Below, one piece after another: positions 8,912 to 18,008 of a DNA stretch of 64,000 nucleotides; position 1 is the stretch's first letter; each line of letters opens with the position of its first letter. The position numbers were made by a program, and so were the translations under genes. This stretch comes from Vulcanimicrobiota bacterium (lineage in GTDB: Bacteria > Vulcanimicrobiota > Xenobia > Xenobiales > JADMJV01). The notes under the pieces were generated by a model. That model was not told the DNA's origin, did not search any database, and saw only the letters and a list, made by a program, of their open reading frames with translations. Location of the stretch: the NCBI GenBank assembly GCA_019637395.1, contig JAHBVR010000004.1, positions 322,726-386,725 of the forward strand, given 5' to 3'.

Positions 8912-9394
8912 ATGTGGAAAAAACGGGTTCTTCTGGCCTCCCTGGGGGCACTGGCAGGCTGCTCGGCCCAACCCGGTGTCGCCCAAACGCCCTCCCAGCC
9001 TCACTTCAGCGTCGTGCGCAGCCAGGAGGAGTGGCGGAAAAAACTCACTCCCGAGCAGTTTCAGATCCTGCGGCAGAAAGGCACGGAGCGGGCCTTTTCC
9101 GGCAAGTATTTCGACCATCACGAGGCTGGTGAGTATTTCTGCGCCGGCTGCGGCGAGTTACTCTTCACCTCCCAGGACAAGTTCGATTCCGGCACCGGCT
9201 GGCCGTCTTTCCTGCGTCCCTCCAAAGATACATCGGTGCTCGAGTTGGTCGACAACAGCTACGGGATGGAGCGCGTCGAGGTGGAGTGCGCCCAATGTGG
9301 GGGCCATCTGGGCCACGTCTTTCCGGACGGCCCCAGACCCACCGGTCTCCGCTACTGCATCAACTCAGCCTCCCTGGACTTCAAGAAGCGATAG
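8912..9394 (+). CDS. msrB: Peptide-methionine (R)-S-oxide reductase MsrB, lipoprotein form
   Basis: The 160-residue protein from the ATG at 8912 starts with [16 protein letters not shown], a lipoprotein signal with lipobox ALAGC. A TTG at 8894 is a weaker alternative. The MsrB fold follows. Zinc-binding CxxC pairs are CAGC and CAQC, the substrate loop is SGTGWPSF, and the catalytic Cys is in RYCINSASL (C149). It reduces methionine-R-sulfoxide in exported proteins using an external thiol donor. The lipobox suggests anchoring to the envelope for oxidative repair outside the cytoplasm. Its stop overlaps the convergent beta-propeller gene by 14 bases. Confidence 0.95.
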   Translation: MWKKRVLLASLGALAGCSAQPGVAQTPSQPHFSVVRSQEEWRKKLTPEQFQILRQKGTERAFSGKYFDHHEAGEYFCAGCGELLFTSQDKFDSGTGWPSFLRPSKDTSVLELVDNSYGMERVEVECAQCGGHLGHVFPDGPRPTGLRYCINSASLDFKKR

Positions 9395-10256
9395 CCATGG
9401 CTGAGTAGACCGGCCAGGAGGGCAGGCAAAGGTTGATCGGGCAACCCTCATCCCCCAGGCTGACCAGGCGCAATTTGTCTTCCAGCATCGAGGTCACGTA
9501 AAGGTTGCCCGAATTGCACAGACTGCCGCCCTCCATTTCCAGAAAAGCCGTGCAGTAAAAGAGCCGGTTTCCATCTGGAGAAAAGGCCGGGGAGCAGCGG
9601 TAGACCCCCCGCGAGCCCTGGCATTCTTGCTCGCGACGGGGTTGACTGAGACAGCGAATCCCGCTGCCCCCGAAGGGGTAGTAATAGACCTGGTCGTCGT
9701 TCTGGTCAACAAAAGCGAGACCGGATCGGCTGGGATGAACGGTGAATTCAATCGGATGAAAGTCGGCGTTGTCTAGTAATAGCTGGTGGGTCCGGCGGTG
9801 CGGGCACCAGTGCCACAACTGGCCGCAACCACCCGGGCAGCGCACCGCGAAATAGAGTCCTTGTCCGTCGGTATCCACTTGCAGGTCCAGAACTTCCCAG
9901 CCTTCCTTTTTCCAGATGACTTCCGTCCGCATCAGTTGCCGATCGATCTGAACGACGCGCTGAGGAGCCGGCCAGGGAGCCTGCGGGTGAGGCTTCCACA
10001 GCCAGCGTCCGTCGGTGGATAGACGCGCTCCTTGACGCGCCGGTAGGAATTCGACGCCGGTTGGAGCCGGCCCGCGACCAATCAGTAGCGGAATTCCGCC
10101 CGCCTGCCAGCCGCAAGCTGAGGATTGGCGGGCCAGCAGGCGTGGGGTCCCCCAGCGGTCTCTCCCCAGGCTGGCTCCGCTGTGGTAGTCGAGTAGATAG
10201 GTGTTGTATTCGTCTTCTTGTTGGTCCAGGGTGAGTAAGAGAGATAGGTTTTTCAT
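9381..10256 (-). CDS. TolB/WD40-like beta-propeller protein of unknown role
   Basis: The 291-residue protein without a signal peptide starts [18 protein letters not shown]. Repeated strands with tight turns are visible, including [27 protein letters not shown] and [14 protein letters not shown]. The last is the SPDG turn of TolB/PD40 propeller blades. About five to six blades would fit. It is Cys-rich for a cytoplasmic protein (11 or so Cys). Nothing in the neighbourhood fixes a function. It is convergent with msrB and divergent from the gene at 10402. Confidence 0.6.
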   Translation of the reverse strand: MKNLSLLLTLDQQEDEYNTYLLDYHSGASLGRDRWGTPRLLARQSSACGWQAGGIPLLIGRGPAPTGVEFLPARQGARLSTDGRWLWKPHPQAPWPAPQRVVQIDRQLMRTEVIWKKEGWEVLDLQVDTDGQGLYFAVRCPGGCGQLWHWCPHRRTHQLLLDNADFHPIEFTVHPSRSGLAFVDQNDDQVYYYPFGGSGIRCLSQPRREQECQGSRGVYRCSPAFSPDGNRLFYCTAFLEMEGGSLCNSGNLYVTSMLEDKLRLVSLGDEGCPINLCLPSWPVYSAMAIAS

Positions 10257-10401
10257 AACGCCAGCCTAGCCAAGTCGAGGCCGGGGAAGGTTGACTCAGC
10301 ATGTTCAAAGCATGTCTTTTCTTATTCGTGGCTCATTTACAAGTTCGCAACCTCCGCTGCTGCCAGCCGGAATAGACTCGCTCAGGAGGGAGCACACGGA
10401 A

Positions 10402-10893
10402 ATGACCATCAAGGGAACGCCCCAATTCGGCTGGATTCGGGGCCAATTCGCGGCCGGCAGCGCCGACCTCAACTTCAATCGGCGCCAGCAGACGGTCACG
10501 GGCGAATCTTTCGGTGATCAGGTGAGCATCAGCACCAACGCCCAGGGTAGCGCCGTCACCGGCCAGGCCCACTCCCAGAGCGTCGATCTTAAGCAGCAGT
10601 GGAGTCCGCAGCTGGTCAAGCTGGATGGCTGGGCCAACGGAGCCCGCTACCAGATGACCATCGACTATGATCGCCACCAGGCAACCGGCAACGCCGCCGG
10701 TCAGCCCATCCATCTCAACTTCGATTTACAGCAGGGCTTTGTCAAAGGTCAGTCGGGCGGCGACGGAGTAGATCTCAAGCTGAGCAACGAGGGGCAGTTG
10801 ACCGGTCAAATGGGAGGCCAGCGCGTGCAGGCGGAAATGGTCAATCTGGATCTTGGGCACCTGCTCAGCCACTGGTATCTTGTAACTCGCTAA
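10402..10893 (+). CDS. Hypothetical beta-rich repetitive protein
   Basis: The start is placed at the ATG at 10402 (MTIKGTPQFGWIRGQ) because CAGGAGGG lies 11 bases upstream; the longer frame from 10291 has no ribosome site. The 163-residue protein is made of short alternating strands with repeated G-x-(S/A) turns, such as GQFAAGSADLNFNRRQQTVTG and GNAAGQPIHLNFDLQQGFVKG. This suggests an internally repeated beta-sheet or beta-solenoid fold. There is no signal peptide or known motif. Its stop TAA overlaps the ATG of the following lipoprotein (TAATG), so the two are translationally coupled. Confidence 0.6.
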   Translation: MTIKGTPQFGWIRGQFAAGSADLNFNRRQQTVTGESFGDQVSISTNAQGSAVTGQAHSQSVDLKQQWSPQLVKLDGWANGARYQMTIDYDRHQATGNAAGQPIHLNFDLQQGFVKGQSGGDGVDLKLSNEGQLTGQMGGQRVQAEMVNLDLGHLLSHWYLVTR

Positions 10894-11894
10894 TGTTGCG
10901 CAACTGGATGCTGGTCGCCCTGGTCTGCGCCGGCCTGTTACCGGGCTGTTCCACCGAGGAGTCGGTGGACCAGGGCCGGGGAGAAATGCTCGTTTCCAAT
11001 CGTGGCGCTTCCACCATCGCTCATTTTTTGCGAGCCTCCACGGCCGAAGGGGCGATCCTGCCGCAGACCTCTATTCGCGGCTCCAATACGCGCCTGGCCC
11101 AGCCGGGGCAGCTCAGCTATGATCCCGCCAGCCAGAGCCTGATTGTGCCCAACGGCGGGGACAATTCGATTCTCTTCTTCGAGGATGTGCTCAATCAGTC
11201 CGAATCCGTTCCCCCGAAGCGATTTCTCAACGGTATCGGCACTCAGCTGAACCGGCCCGTGGGCGTGCACTACGACAGTGCGCACGACGAACTTTACGTG
11301 GCCAATGGCGGCAGTAATAGCGTGGTGATTTTCGGCAGCGCCTCCACCATCGAGGGCGCCACCGCCCCTTTGCGCACTCTCGGTGGCTCGGCCACCAAGA
11401 TCAGCAGCCTGTCCGCGATTTTGCTCGATAGCAGCACCGACCGGCTGTGGGTGGCCGACCCGGTAGCCAACGCTCTGCTGGTTTTCAACAATGCCTCGAC
11501 CCTCAACGGCAACCTGCCACCCAATCGCATCATTTTGGGCAGCAACACCCAATTACAGGCCCCCCAGTCGCTGCTGCTCATCAACCAGCAACTCTTTGTC
11601 GGCTGCACTTCTTCCATTCTGCGCTTCGACAACTCCGATTCGCTCGACGGCAATATCGCTCCGACGGCAACCATCCAGGGCGCTTCCACCTTGCTGAGCC
11701 GGCCCCAACAGATGGTGCTGCGGCCCGACAAGGAGGAACTTTTCGTGGTCGACTCGGGAGCCGCCGCCGTTCTGGTTTTTGAGAACCCCACCACTATCAA
11801 CGGAGGCCCCGCGCCTTTGCGCCGGATTCAGGGGTCGCAGACCGGTTTTACCGATCCCGTCGGTTTGGCCCTCGATTTTACAGCTACTCCCTAG
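10893..11894 (+). CDS. NHL-like beta-propeller lipoprotein
   Basis: The 333-residue protein has a lipoprotein signal (MLRNWMLVALVCAGLLPGCS, lipobox LLPGC). The rest is about six blades of roughly 50 residues. Each has a core such as LSYDPASQSLIVPNGGDNSILFF or VHYDSAHDELYVANGGSNSV and a linking phrase of the type STIEGATAPLRTLGGSATKI. The DxxxxxLYVAN string is typical of NHL/YncE-type propellers. It probably acts as a surface or periplasmic binding scaffold. It is coupled to the upstream gene. Confidence 0.75.
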   Translation: MLRNWMLVALVCAGLLPGCSTEESVDQGRGEMLVSNRGASTIAHFLRASTAEGAILPQTSIRGSNTRLAQPGQLSYDPASQSLIVPNGGDNSILFFEDVLNQSESVPPKRFLNGIGTQLNRPVGVHYDSAHDELYVANGGSNSVVIFGSASTIEGATAPLRTLGGSATKISSLSAILLDSSTDRLWVADPVANALLVFNNASTLNGNLPPNRIILGSNTQLQAPQSLLLINQQLFVGCTSSILRFDNSDSLDGNIAPTATIQGASTLLSRPQQMVLRPDKEELFVVDSGAAAVLVFENPTTINGGPAPLRRIQGSQTGFTDPVGLALDFTATP

Positions 11895-11935
11895 ATTTTG
11901 CTCGCATTTATCCACTATGGTTTAGGCTGGGGAGA

Positions 11936-12250
11936 GTGCAAATCAATCCCGGCCCGAGCCCCAACCCTCATTTATACAGACTGCTGAAGCCCATCGTGGC
12001 CGAGGAAGGCCCCTGCCCCTTGAGCGACAAGGTGACGATTTCTCCACAGGCGCTGGCGCGCAAAGTTCCCACCACTCTGGATTCTCTGCTGCACTTCCCC
12101 GAGCGCGTAGCCGCCGTATTTTCCGTCGCCCACACCGTAATCACTTGCCTGGCCGGACCGCTGGGAATCGTGCTGGGCAGCCTGGGGGCAGTGGCCATCC
12201 CCACGGGTGTGCTGGCTCACCGGCGCTATTCCGCTAAACAGGAACCCTAG
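11936..12250 (+). CDS. Small hypothetical protein with C-terminal hydrophobic segment
   Basis: The 104-residue frame starts at a GTG at 11936. A GGGGAGA run abuts the start rather than lying at normal spacing, so the true start may be later. The N-terminal half is Pro-rich and polar. Residues about 58-92 are hydrophobic and Gly-rich (VAAVFSVAHTVITCLAGPLG, then IVLGSLGAVAIPTGVL), long enough for one or two membrane passes. No family is recognised. It sits between the NHL-like lipoprotein gene and tal. Confidence 0.4.
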   Translation: MQINPGPSPNPHLYRLLKPIVAEEGPCPLSDKVTISPQALARKVPTTLDSLLHFPERVAAVFSVAHTVITCLAGPLGIVLGSLGAVAIPTGVLAHRRYSAKQEP

Positions 12251-12302
12251 GCAGCCCCGTTAAAAGCCATTTTTAGAGGATTTTTAGACTGGAGGTGGCT
12301 GT

Positions 12303-13409
12303 ATGTTGAAGAAGCTTTTGGAACAGGGTGTATCGGTGTGGTTGGATTCGCTCAGCCGGGATATGCTGCACAGCGGTTTTCTACAGGAGTGGGTGGACAA
12401 AGGGATGCGGGGGCAGACCAGCAACCCCACCATCTTCCAGGGCGCGATTCGCGGCAGCAAGACCTATGACGATGACATTCGCAAGCTTTCCAAACAGGGG
12501 ATGAGCCCGGAGGATATCTGCTGGGAACTGATGGTGGCCGATGTGCAGGGCGCCTGCGACAAGTTCTTGCCTCTCTATCACGAGACCGGTGGCCAAGATG
12601 GTTTTGTCAGCCTGGAACTCGACCCCACCAAAGCTCGCGACAGCCAGGGCAGCATTGCCCAGGGTAAGATCCTCTGGCCCAAGGTGGACCGGCCCAACTT
12701 AATGCTTAAGGTGCCGGCCACGGCTGAAGGGCTGCCGGTCATCCGGGCTCTGGTCGAAGAAGGCTTTAACGTCAATGTGACGCTGCTCTTCGCGGTGGAG
12801 CGCTATGATGAAGTGATGACGGCTCATATGGATGCTCTGGAGGCGCGCGCCCAAGCCGGCCAGCCGATCGACAAGATCGCCACGGTGGCCAGCTTTTTCG
12901 TCAGCCGCGTCGACACCGAAGTCGAGAAGAGAATTGCGAAAATGAGCCTGAGCGACGACCAGAAAAAGGCGTTGCTGGGCAAGGTGGCGGTGGCCAACGC
13001 CCGGGCGGCCTACGCGCAATTCGAAAAGCGCGTGGCTTCGGAGCGCTGGCAGAAACTGGCCGCTCAGGGAGCTCAGATCATGCGTCCGTTGTGGGCCAGC
13101 ACCGGCACCAAGAACAAGGCCTACGCCGACACCCTCTACGTAGACGAGTTAGTCGGTCCGCACTGCGTCAACACGATGCCGGAAGCCACTTTGACGGCTG
13201 TGATGGATCACGGCAAAACCGCCCCTACTCTGACCGCCGAGCATTTGAAAGCGGCCGAAACGACTTTGGCTGCCTTGAAGGAGGCGGGCGTGGACCTGGC
13301 CGACGTGACTCTGAACACCTTGGAGAAGGAAGGCGTGGACAAGTTCGCCGAGTCTTACCGGGACCTGGTCGAAACCATCAAGCGCTCGGTGCAGACCCTC
13401 TCGGTATGA
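12303..13409 (+). CDS. tal: Transaldolase
   Basis: The 368-residue protein has the long form found with OpcA-type operons. GGAGGTGG precedes the ATG. The Schiff-base lysine lies in LMLKVPATAEG (K136). Other family strings are QTSNPTIFQGAI, NVNVTLLF, VASFFVSRVD and PLWASTGTKN. It transfers a dihydroxyacetone unit between sedoheptulose-7-phosphate and glyceraldehyde-3-phosphate in the non-oxidative pentose phosphate pathway. It is the first gene of tal-zwf-opcA-pgl. Its TGA overlaps the zwf ATG (ATGA), so the operon is translationally coupled. Confidence 0.97.
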   Translation: MLKKLLEQGVSVWLDSLSRDMLHSGFLQEWVDKGMRGQTSNPTIFQGAIRGSKTYDDDIRKLSKQGMSPEDICWELMVADVQGACDKFLPLYHETGGQDGFVSLELDPTKARDSQGSIAQGKILWPKVDRPNLMLKVPATAEGLPVIRALVEEGFNVNVTLLFAVERYDEVMTAHMDALEARAQAGQPIDKIATVASFFVSRVDTEVEKRIAKMSLSDDQKKALLGKVAVANARAAYAQFEKRVASERWQKLAAQGAQIMRPLWASTGTKNKAYADTLYVDELVGPHCVNTMPEATLTAVMDHGKTAPTLTAEHLKAAETTLAALKEAGVDLADVTLNTLEKEGVDKFAESYRDLVETIKRSVQTLSV

Positions 13410-14938
13410 CCACCAGCACCATCGAAAGTAACCCGTTGCGCGAAGGTCTGAGCAGCGCGCGCATGGCCGAGCCGTGCACCATTGTGATTTTTGGCGCGTC
13501 TGGCGACTTGACGGAGCGCATGCTGATTCCTTCACTGTTCGCCCTCTCGGAACAACGTCTGGTTGCGCCCGAGCTGTCGGTGCTGGGCATTTCTCGCCGG
13601 CCCTTCAGCGATACGGAGTTCCGCGCCAAAGTGAAGCCGGACTCCGGCAACGCCACCAATTGGGACACCTTCTCACGCGGCGTCTTCTATATGAGTGGCG
13701 ACCACCATCAGGAGGAGACCTATCAGCGCCTCAAGGCCCGGCTGGAGGAAATCGACCACAATCGCGGTACCCAGGGAAACCGCCTGTTCTACCTGGCCGT
13801 GGCCCCCGACGATTTTCCCACCATTCTGGGTTTCTTGAGCCAGCAGGGCCTGCTGGATCCGCCCGCTTATGCCGATCCGGAAGAGAATTGGGTGCGCGTC
13901 ATCCTGGAGAAGCCCTTCGGAATTGATCTGGCTTCGGCCACCAAGCTGAATAAAGACATCCTGCGCCTGGTCCCGGAGAGCAAGATCTACCGGATCGACC
14001 ACTACCTGGGCAAGGAAACCGTTCAGAACATCCTGGCTTTCCGCTTCGCCAACACCATCTTCGAGCCGGTTTGGAATCGCCGCTACATCGATCATGTCCA
14101 GATCACCGCGGCCGAGTCACTGGGTGTGGAGGAACGCGCCGGTTACTACGACCACTTTGGCGCGCTCAAGGATATGGTGCAAAACCACCTGCTGCAGTTG
14201 CTGGCTCTGGTGGCCATGGAACCGCCGGCCAGCGCTCTCGACGACTCCGTGCGTGACGAGAAGTCCAAGGTTTTCAAGGCGCTGCGTATCTACAAGCCGG
14301 AGGAAGTGGCCGCCAATACGGTGCGCGCTCAGTACGGCCCCGGCTTTATCGATGGCAAGCCGGTACCCGGGTATCTGCAGGAAAAGAACGTTTCGCCCGA
14401 GTCGCGCACGGAAACTTACGCCGCCGTACGCTTCTTCCTGGATAACTGGCGCTGGCAAGGCGTACCTTTTTACCTGCGCACCGGCAAGCGTCTGGCTCGC
14501 AAGGTCACCGAGATCGCGGTGGTCTTCAAGCCGGCTCCACTGATGCTGTTTGGCGCCAACGAAGGCGACAAGCTCGACCCCAACGTGCTGGTGCTGCGCA
14601 TCGGCCCGGAAGAAGGCATCTCTATTCGCTTTGGAACCAAAATTCCCGGTATGACCCGGCGTTTGCGCTGGGTTAACATGGACTTCGACTACGGCACTTC
14701 CTTCGCCACTCCCTCACCCCCGGCTTACGCCCGATTGCTGCATGACTGCATGATCGGCGATCCGACGCTTTACAATCGCGGCGACGCGGTGGAGCTGGCC
14801 TGGCACTCCACCCAGCCGATTCTGGACGCCTGGGCCGCCGACAAGAGCCCGATACCTACCTATGAGGCCGGCCGCGAAGGCCCCCGCCAGGCCGAGACCT
14901 GGATGGAAGACGAGGGCCGTTACTGGAGGAAATTGTGA
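13406..14938 (+). CDS. zwf: Glucose-6-phosphate 1-dehydrogenase
   Basis: The 510-residue start is the ATG at 13406 overlapping the tal stop; the frame stays open upstream but only as a shadow of tal. The NADP-binding motif GASGDLTERML lies at about residue 30 and the signature RIDHYLGKE around residues 196-204, with the active-site His at about 199. The C-terminal substrate-domain strings FYLRTGKRL and RLLHDCMIGDPTLYNR are intact. It oxidises glucose-6-phosphate to 6-phosphogluconolactone, making NADPH. The next gene encodes its activator OpcA and starts within the zwf stop (GTGA). Confidence 0.98.
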   Translation: MTTSTIESNPLREGLSSARMAEPCTIVIFGASGDLTERMLIPSLFALSEQRLVAPELSVLGISRRPFSDTEFRAKVKPDSGNATNWDTFSRGVFYMSGDHHQEETYQRLKARLEEIDHNRGTQGNRLFYLAVAPDDFPTILGFLSQQGLLDPPAYADPEENWVRVILEKPFGIDLASATKLNKDILRLVPESKIYRIDHYLGKETVQNILAFRFANTIFEPVWNRRYIDHVQITAAESLGVEERAGYYDHFGALKDMVQNHLLQLLALVAMEPPASALDDSVRDEKSKVFKALRIYKPEEVAANTVRAQYGPGFIDGKPVPGYLQEKNVSPESRTETYAAVRFFLDNWRWQGVPFYLRTGKRLARKVTEIAVVFKPAPLMLFGANEGDKLDPNVLVLRIGPEEGISIRFGTKIPGMTRRLRWVNMDFDYGTSFATPSPPAYARLLHDCMIGDPTLYNRGDAVELAWHSTQPILDAWAADKSPIPTYEAGREGPRQAETWMEDEGRYWRKL

Positions 14939-16098
14939 GCGGAGAGGAGTTTCGCAAGCTTCTCTTCCTCAAAGACACGGTGGAGGTGGACCCCCACAAG
15001 CTACCGGGTACACTGGCCAGGCTTTACAAGCAGCACCAGAAGGAGCATCCTGACTCCTATCAAGCTCGGCTCTGCACGCACAATCTTTTGATTTTGTGCG
15101 GTTCCCCCGCCGAAGCCAGGGGACTCGACAGAGACCTGGATGAGTTGATGCAACACTATCCCGGACGCACCGTGGTGGTGGTTTTCGATAGGGAGCATTC
15201 GGGACCCGTGACCGGCTTGCTTTGCCAGTACACGCGCAAGGAGCATCCCGCCGGAGAACTGATCGGACTGCATTTCCCTGATGATGGCAAGCCCTTGCCC
15301 AGCATGGTGGCGCCGCTCTGGCAGGATGGCTTGCCGATGGTGACCATTTGGCGCGGCCAGCCTCCCTATGAGGCCAGCTGGTTCCTGGCGCTGGTGGAGA
15401 ATTGCACGCGTCTGGTGGTTAATAGCGGCATCGAGGGTGGCCAGAGCATGCAAGAGGTTATCGCTCCGCTGATTCCCTTACGTAAGTTGATTCGCGATCC
15501 CTACCTGGCCAGTCAGGCCTTTACCGATGTCAGTTGGGCTCGCCTTTATGTTTGGCGTGATTGGATTGCCGGGCTGTTCGATCGTCCTGATCGGCGTAAA
15601 TTGCTGGACTTGGTGGAGACAGTGGAGCTGGAAGGCTGGTCGTTGCCCGGCGATACCGTGCCGCATCTCTCGGTGCTGTACCTGGCCGCCTGGTTGAGCC
15701 ATCAACTGCGCTGGAGATTGACCCAGGTTCTCCATCCCGTGCCGGGCGGTTACGAGGTCAGCTTCGAGAAGGTGTCCATGCGCTTTTACACGCGCAGCAC
15801 CGACGATGAGGAATTGCTGGGCCGGCCGGTGCGCGTCAGTCTGCGCGGCCACTGCCAGGACCAGTCTTTTCGGCTCTCGGTGGAGCGCGATTCCAACAAC
15901 AGTTCCACGCTGGTGCTGGGTGCCACCGGCCCGGCTTGCGCCAGCGGAGCCTCCGGCCACCGCCTGCACCTGGAACGGCTCAATAACCTGACTTTGATGG
16001 GTCAGGAGCTGGAAACCGATCGCCGCGATGCCCTTTTTGAGAAATCGCTGGAGACGTTGCTGGAAATGAGCGGTAGCTTGCAGTTGGAGGCCGTATGA
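14935..16098 (+). CDS. opcA: OpcA-like glucose-6-phosphate dehydrogenase assembly/activator protein
   Basis: The 387-residue protein starts at GTG 14935, preceded by TGGAGGAAA. It has family-like segments ARLCTHNLLILCGSPAEA, PGRTVVVVFD, PMVTIWRGQPPYEASWF and DVSWARLYVWRDWIAGLFD. The last is the central OpcA block (WxRLxxWR). In Cyanobacteria and Actinobacteria OpcA assists oligomerisation, redox control or activation of Zwf. Position between zwf and pgl with 4-base overlaps on both sides supports the call. The C-terminal region after about residue 270 is less conserved to the eye. Confidence 0.85.
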   Translation: MSGEEFRKLLFLKDTVEVDPHKLPGTLARLYKQHQKEHPDSYQARLCTHNLLILCGSPAEARGLDRDLDELMQHYPGRTVVVVFDREHSGPVTGLLCQYTRKEHPAGELIGLHFPDDGKPLPSMVAPLWQDGLPMVTIWRGQPPYEASWFLALVENCTRLVVNSGIEGGQSMQEVIAPLIPLRKLIRDPYLASQAFTDVSWARLYVWRDWIAGLFDRPDRRKLLDLVETVELEGWSLPGDTVPHLSVLYLAAWLSHQLRWRLTQVLHPVPGGYEVSFEKVSMRFYTRSTDDEELLGRPVRVSLRGHCQDQSFRLSVERDSNNSSTLVLGATGPACASGASGHRLHLERLNNLTLMGQELETDRRDALFEKSLETLLEMSGSLQLEAV

Positions 16099-16775
16099 GT
16101 CAACCCAAGATTGAAATCTTTGCGGATGGTGCGGCGGTGGCCCGGGCGGCCCTGCAGTTTTGGATCGAACGACATTCACGAGGTGGGCCCTTCTGGGTCA
16201 GCCTGGCCGGAGGTACGACCCCCAAGGAGTTGTACCGGATGTTGGCCGAGCAGCCGCTCAACTGGAGCGACCTCTACCTGTTCTGGGGCGATGAGCGTTT
16301 TGTGCCGCACGATCACGCCGACAGCAACTACCGGATGGTCAAGGAAACCTTGTTGGACCGTATTTCCGGTGTGGGAGGAGCCTATCCCTGGAAGATTTTG
16401 GGCGAAGCGGAGGCCAGCGCCGAGGACTATGAGCAGGTGGTGCGAGCCCGCCCTCAGGGTGTGGATCTTTGTCTGTTGGGCATGGGCGATGACGGTCACA
16501 CCGCTTCGCTCTTCCCGGGCACCCGGGCTCTCGAGGAAAAGCAGCGCTGGGCCGTGGCCAACTGGGTCGAGAAGTTCGACAGTCATCGCCTCACTCTCAC
16601 CTATCCGTGCCTGAATCAAGCGCGCGAGGTGCTCTTTTTGATCACCGGCGCGGGCAAGGCCAGGGCGCTACGCGAGGTTCTGCGCGACGGGCAGCACCCG
16701 GCGGCGGGCGTGCGCGGCCGCGAGGGGACTTTCTTCTTCCTGGACCAGGCGGCCGCCGCCGAGTTCGGCGGCTAA
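16095..16775 (+). CDS. pgl: 6-phosphogluconolactonase
   Basis: The 226-residue protein has the sugar-isomerase-like fold of 6PGL (DevB type): VSLAGGTTPKELYRML, YLFWGDERFVPHDHADSNYRM, CLLGMGDDGHTASLFPGT and LITGAGKARAL. GDERFVP and GMGDDGHTASLFP are the diagnostic blocks. It hydrolyses 6-phosphogluconolactone to 6-phosphogluconate, the step after Zwf. The start overlaps the opcA stop (ATGA). It closes the operon; 41 bases follow before a small membrane-protein gene on the same strand. Confidence 0.96.
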   Translation: MSQPKIEIFADGAAVARAALQFWIERHSRGGPFWVSLAGGTTPKELYRMLAEQPLNWSDLYLFWGDERFVPHDHADSNYRMVKETLLDRISGVGGAYPWKILGEAEASAEDYEQVVRARPQGVDLCLLGMGDDGHTASLFPGTRALEEKQRWAVANWVEKFDSHRLTLTYPCLNQAREVLFLITGAGKARALREVLRDGQHPAAGVRGREGTFFFLDQAAAAEFGG

Positions 16776-16815
16776 TATCGAATCCCTTACTTACTATCTG
16801 TGGCTGCTCTTCACC

Positions 16816-17022
16816 ATGTTGGTGGAGATGCTGCAGGTCTATGGGGTGGACGTGGCGGCCGTGGCGGTTTTGTTGTCGGTGCTCAGCTTATGGCCGGCGG
16901 CTCGCGGCTACCGGCGCAGCCAGCGCATTACTCCGGTGTTTGCCTGGGGGGCGTTGAGTTTCGGCCTGCTGGCTCTGGCCGCCATCGCTCTCTACCTGCG
17001 CTTTCACCGCGGCCCCTGGTGA
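16816..17022 (+). CDS. Small two-helix membrane protein
   Basis: The 68-residue frame has two predicted membrane helices (about 9-27, VDVAAVAVLLSVLSLWPAA, and 41-61, AWGALSFGLLALAAIALYL) joined by a basic loop RGYRRSQR. No ribosome site is obvious, so translation may depend on reinitiation after pgl. Its TGA overlaps the GTG of the YkgJ-type gene (GTGA), which argues that it is a real gene. Function unknown. Confidence 0.55.
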   Translation: MLVEMLQVYGVDVAAVAVLLSVLSLWPAARGYRRSQRITPVFAWGALSFGLLALAAIALYLRFHRGPW

Positions 17023-18008
17023 TTTTCGACCCCGATATTCGCTATGGCTGTGTGCGCTGCGGCAAGAGCTGCCGGCATGATTGGGATATCTGGATCCACC
17101 GTGACCTGCCGGCCCGCCTCGAGCCCCATCTGGCCAAACTGAAGCTGACTCGCGAGAACGCCTTTGTTTACGAGCAGGGCCGCGTGCGTCTGGCCCGCGA
17201 TCAGCACGGCTGCCGCTTTCTCCAGGATAGTCTGTGCAGCTTGCACTGCCAGCTGGGGGTTTTCCACAAACCCAATTTCTGCCAGCAATACCCCTGGTTT
17301 TTTGTGGACACTCCGGAGGGTATCCGCGTCAGCGCTTCTTATACCTGTACGGCTGTATTGCAGGGGGCGGGGCCGCCTTTGGGAGAGCAACGCGCTGAAA
17401 TCGAAAAGTGCCTGGCGCAGAACCCGGCTCTGGACGTGAGCCTGTTGAACTGGGAGGAGACGGTTGATTTCCACCGACGCTTCGCGCAGGCGGTGGAGCG
17501 CGAGCTTTGGGCGCTCTGTCTGCTGCGCTGTCTGGCGCAGGCTCGGGCCGGCCGCCGCTGGGCTGAACTCGAGCCGGCTCAGGGGCCGGTGGAGGATATG
17601 GCCTGGCCGCGCCGGCTGGTGGTGGGCGCGCTGTTGAAGCCCTGTCTGGATCACGACCAGGAGTTGTGGTCCGAGCTGGATCGGGCGCTGGGCGATGGGG
17701 GAGAGGTGAAAATTCCTCAGTTCGGCTATGCCGGTAGCGGCGCCGAATTGCTCGAGTGGGCCGCCCGCCCTTTGGAAGAGGAGGTGGAGTTGGAGCGCTA
17801 TCGGCGCAGCTTATGGTTCCGCCGCCAGCATTTGCGCTGTGCGGAACCACTGGCCGGGTTGCTGCTCAACTGGGCGCCGGCTCCTTTGTACCGCGTGCTG
17901 GCGCGCCTTACGAACGGTGCTGAAGCTTTAGAACGGATCGAAATGACTATCGGTCATGGGCGCGGTGTCGAGCGTGTTTTCGGTCTACTGGCCGGGTATC
18001 TAATCTAG
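17019..18008 (+). CDS. YkgJ-type cysteine-cluster (zinc/iron-chelating) domain protein
   Basis: The start is the GTG at 17019 overlapping the previous stop; the longer frame upstream only shadows the small membrane gene. The 329-residue protein opens with DPDIRYGCVRCGKSCRHDW. Further Cys sit at HGCRFLQDSLCSLH and PNFCQQYPWFF, the CxxC-xxC plus C-C-C arrangement of YkgJ/UPF0153 metal-binding proteins. The remaining 200 residues are Leu/Glu-rich helices of unknown fold. The family probably binds Zn or Fe; substrates are unknown. Confidence 0.8.
   Translation: MIFDPDIRYGCVRCGKSCRHDWDIWIHRDLPARLEPHLAKLKLTRENAFVYEQGRVRLARDQHGCRFLQDSLCSLHCQLGVFHKPNFCQQYPWFFVDTPEGIRVSASYTCTAVLQGAGPPLGEQRAEIEKCLAQNPALDVSLLNWEETVDFHRRFAQAVERELWALCLLRCLAQARAGRRWAELEPAQGPVEDMAWPRRLVVGALLKPCLDHDQELWSELDRALGDGGEVKIPQFGYAGSGAELLEWAARPLEEEVELERYRRSLWFRRQHLRCAEPLAGLLLNWAPAPLYRVLARLTNGAEALERIEMTIGHGRGVERVFGLLAGYLI

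Noticed and set aside
8849-9121. N-terminal 91-residue extension of the RMD1-like protein
   Set aside because: It overlaps the divergent msrB gene and has no family similarity; the ATG at 8848 gives the normal N-terminus.
13091-13405. 105-residue N-terminal extension of Zwf
   Set aside because: It is an out-of-frame reading of tal; Zwf homologues start near the ATG that overlaps the tal stop.
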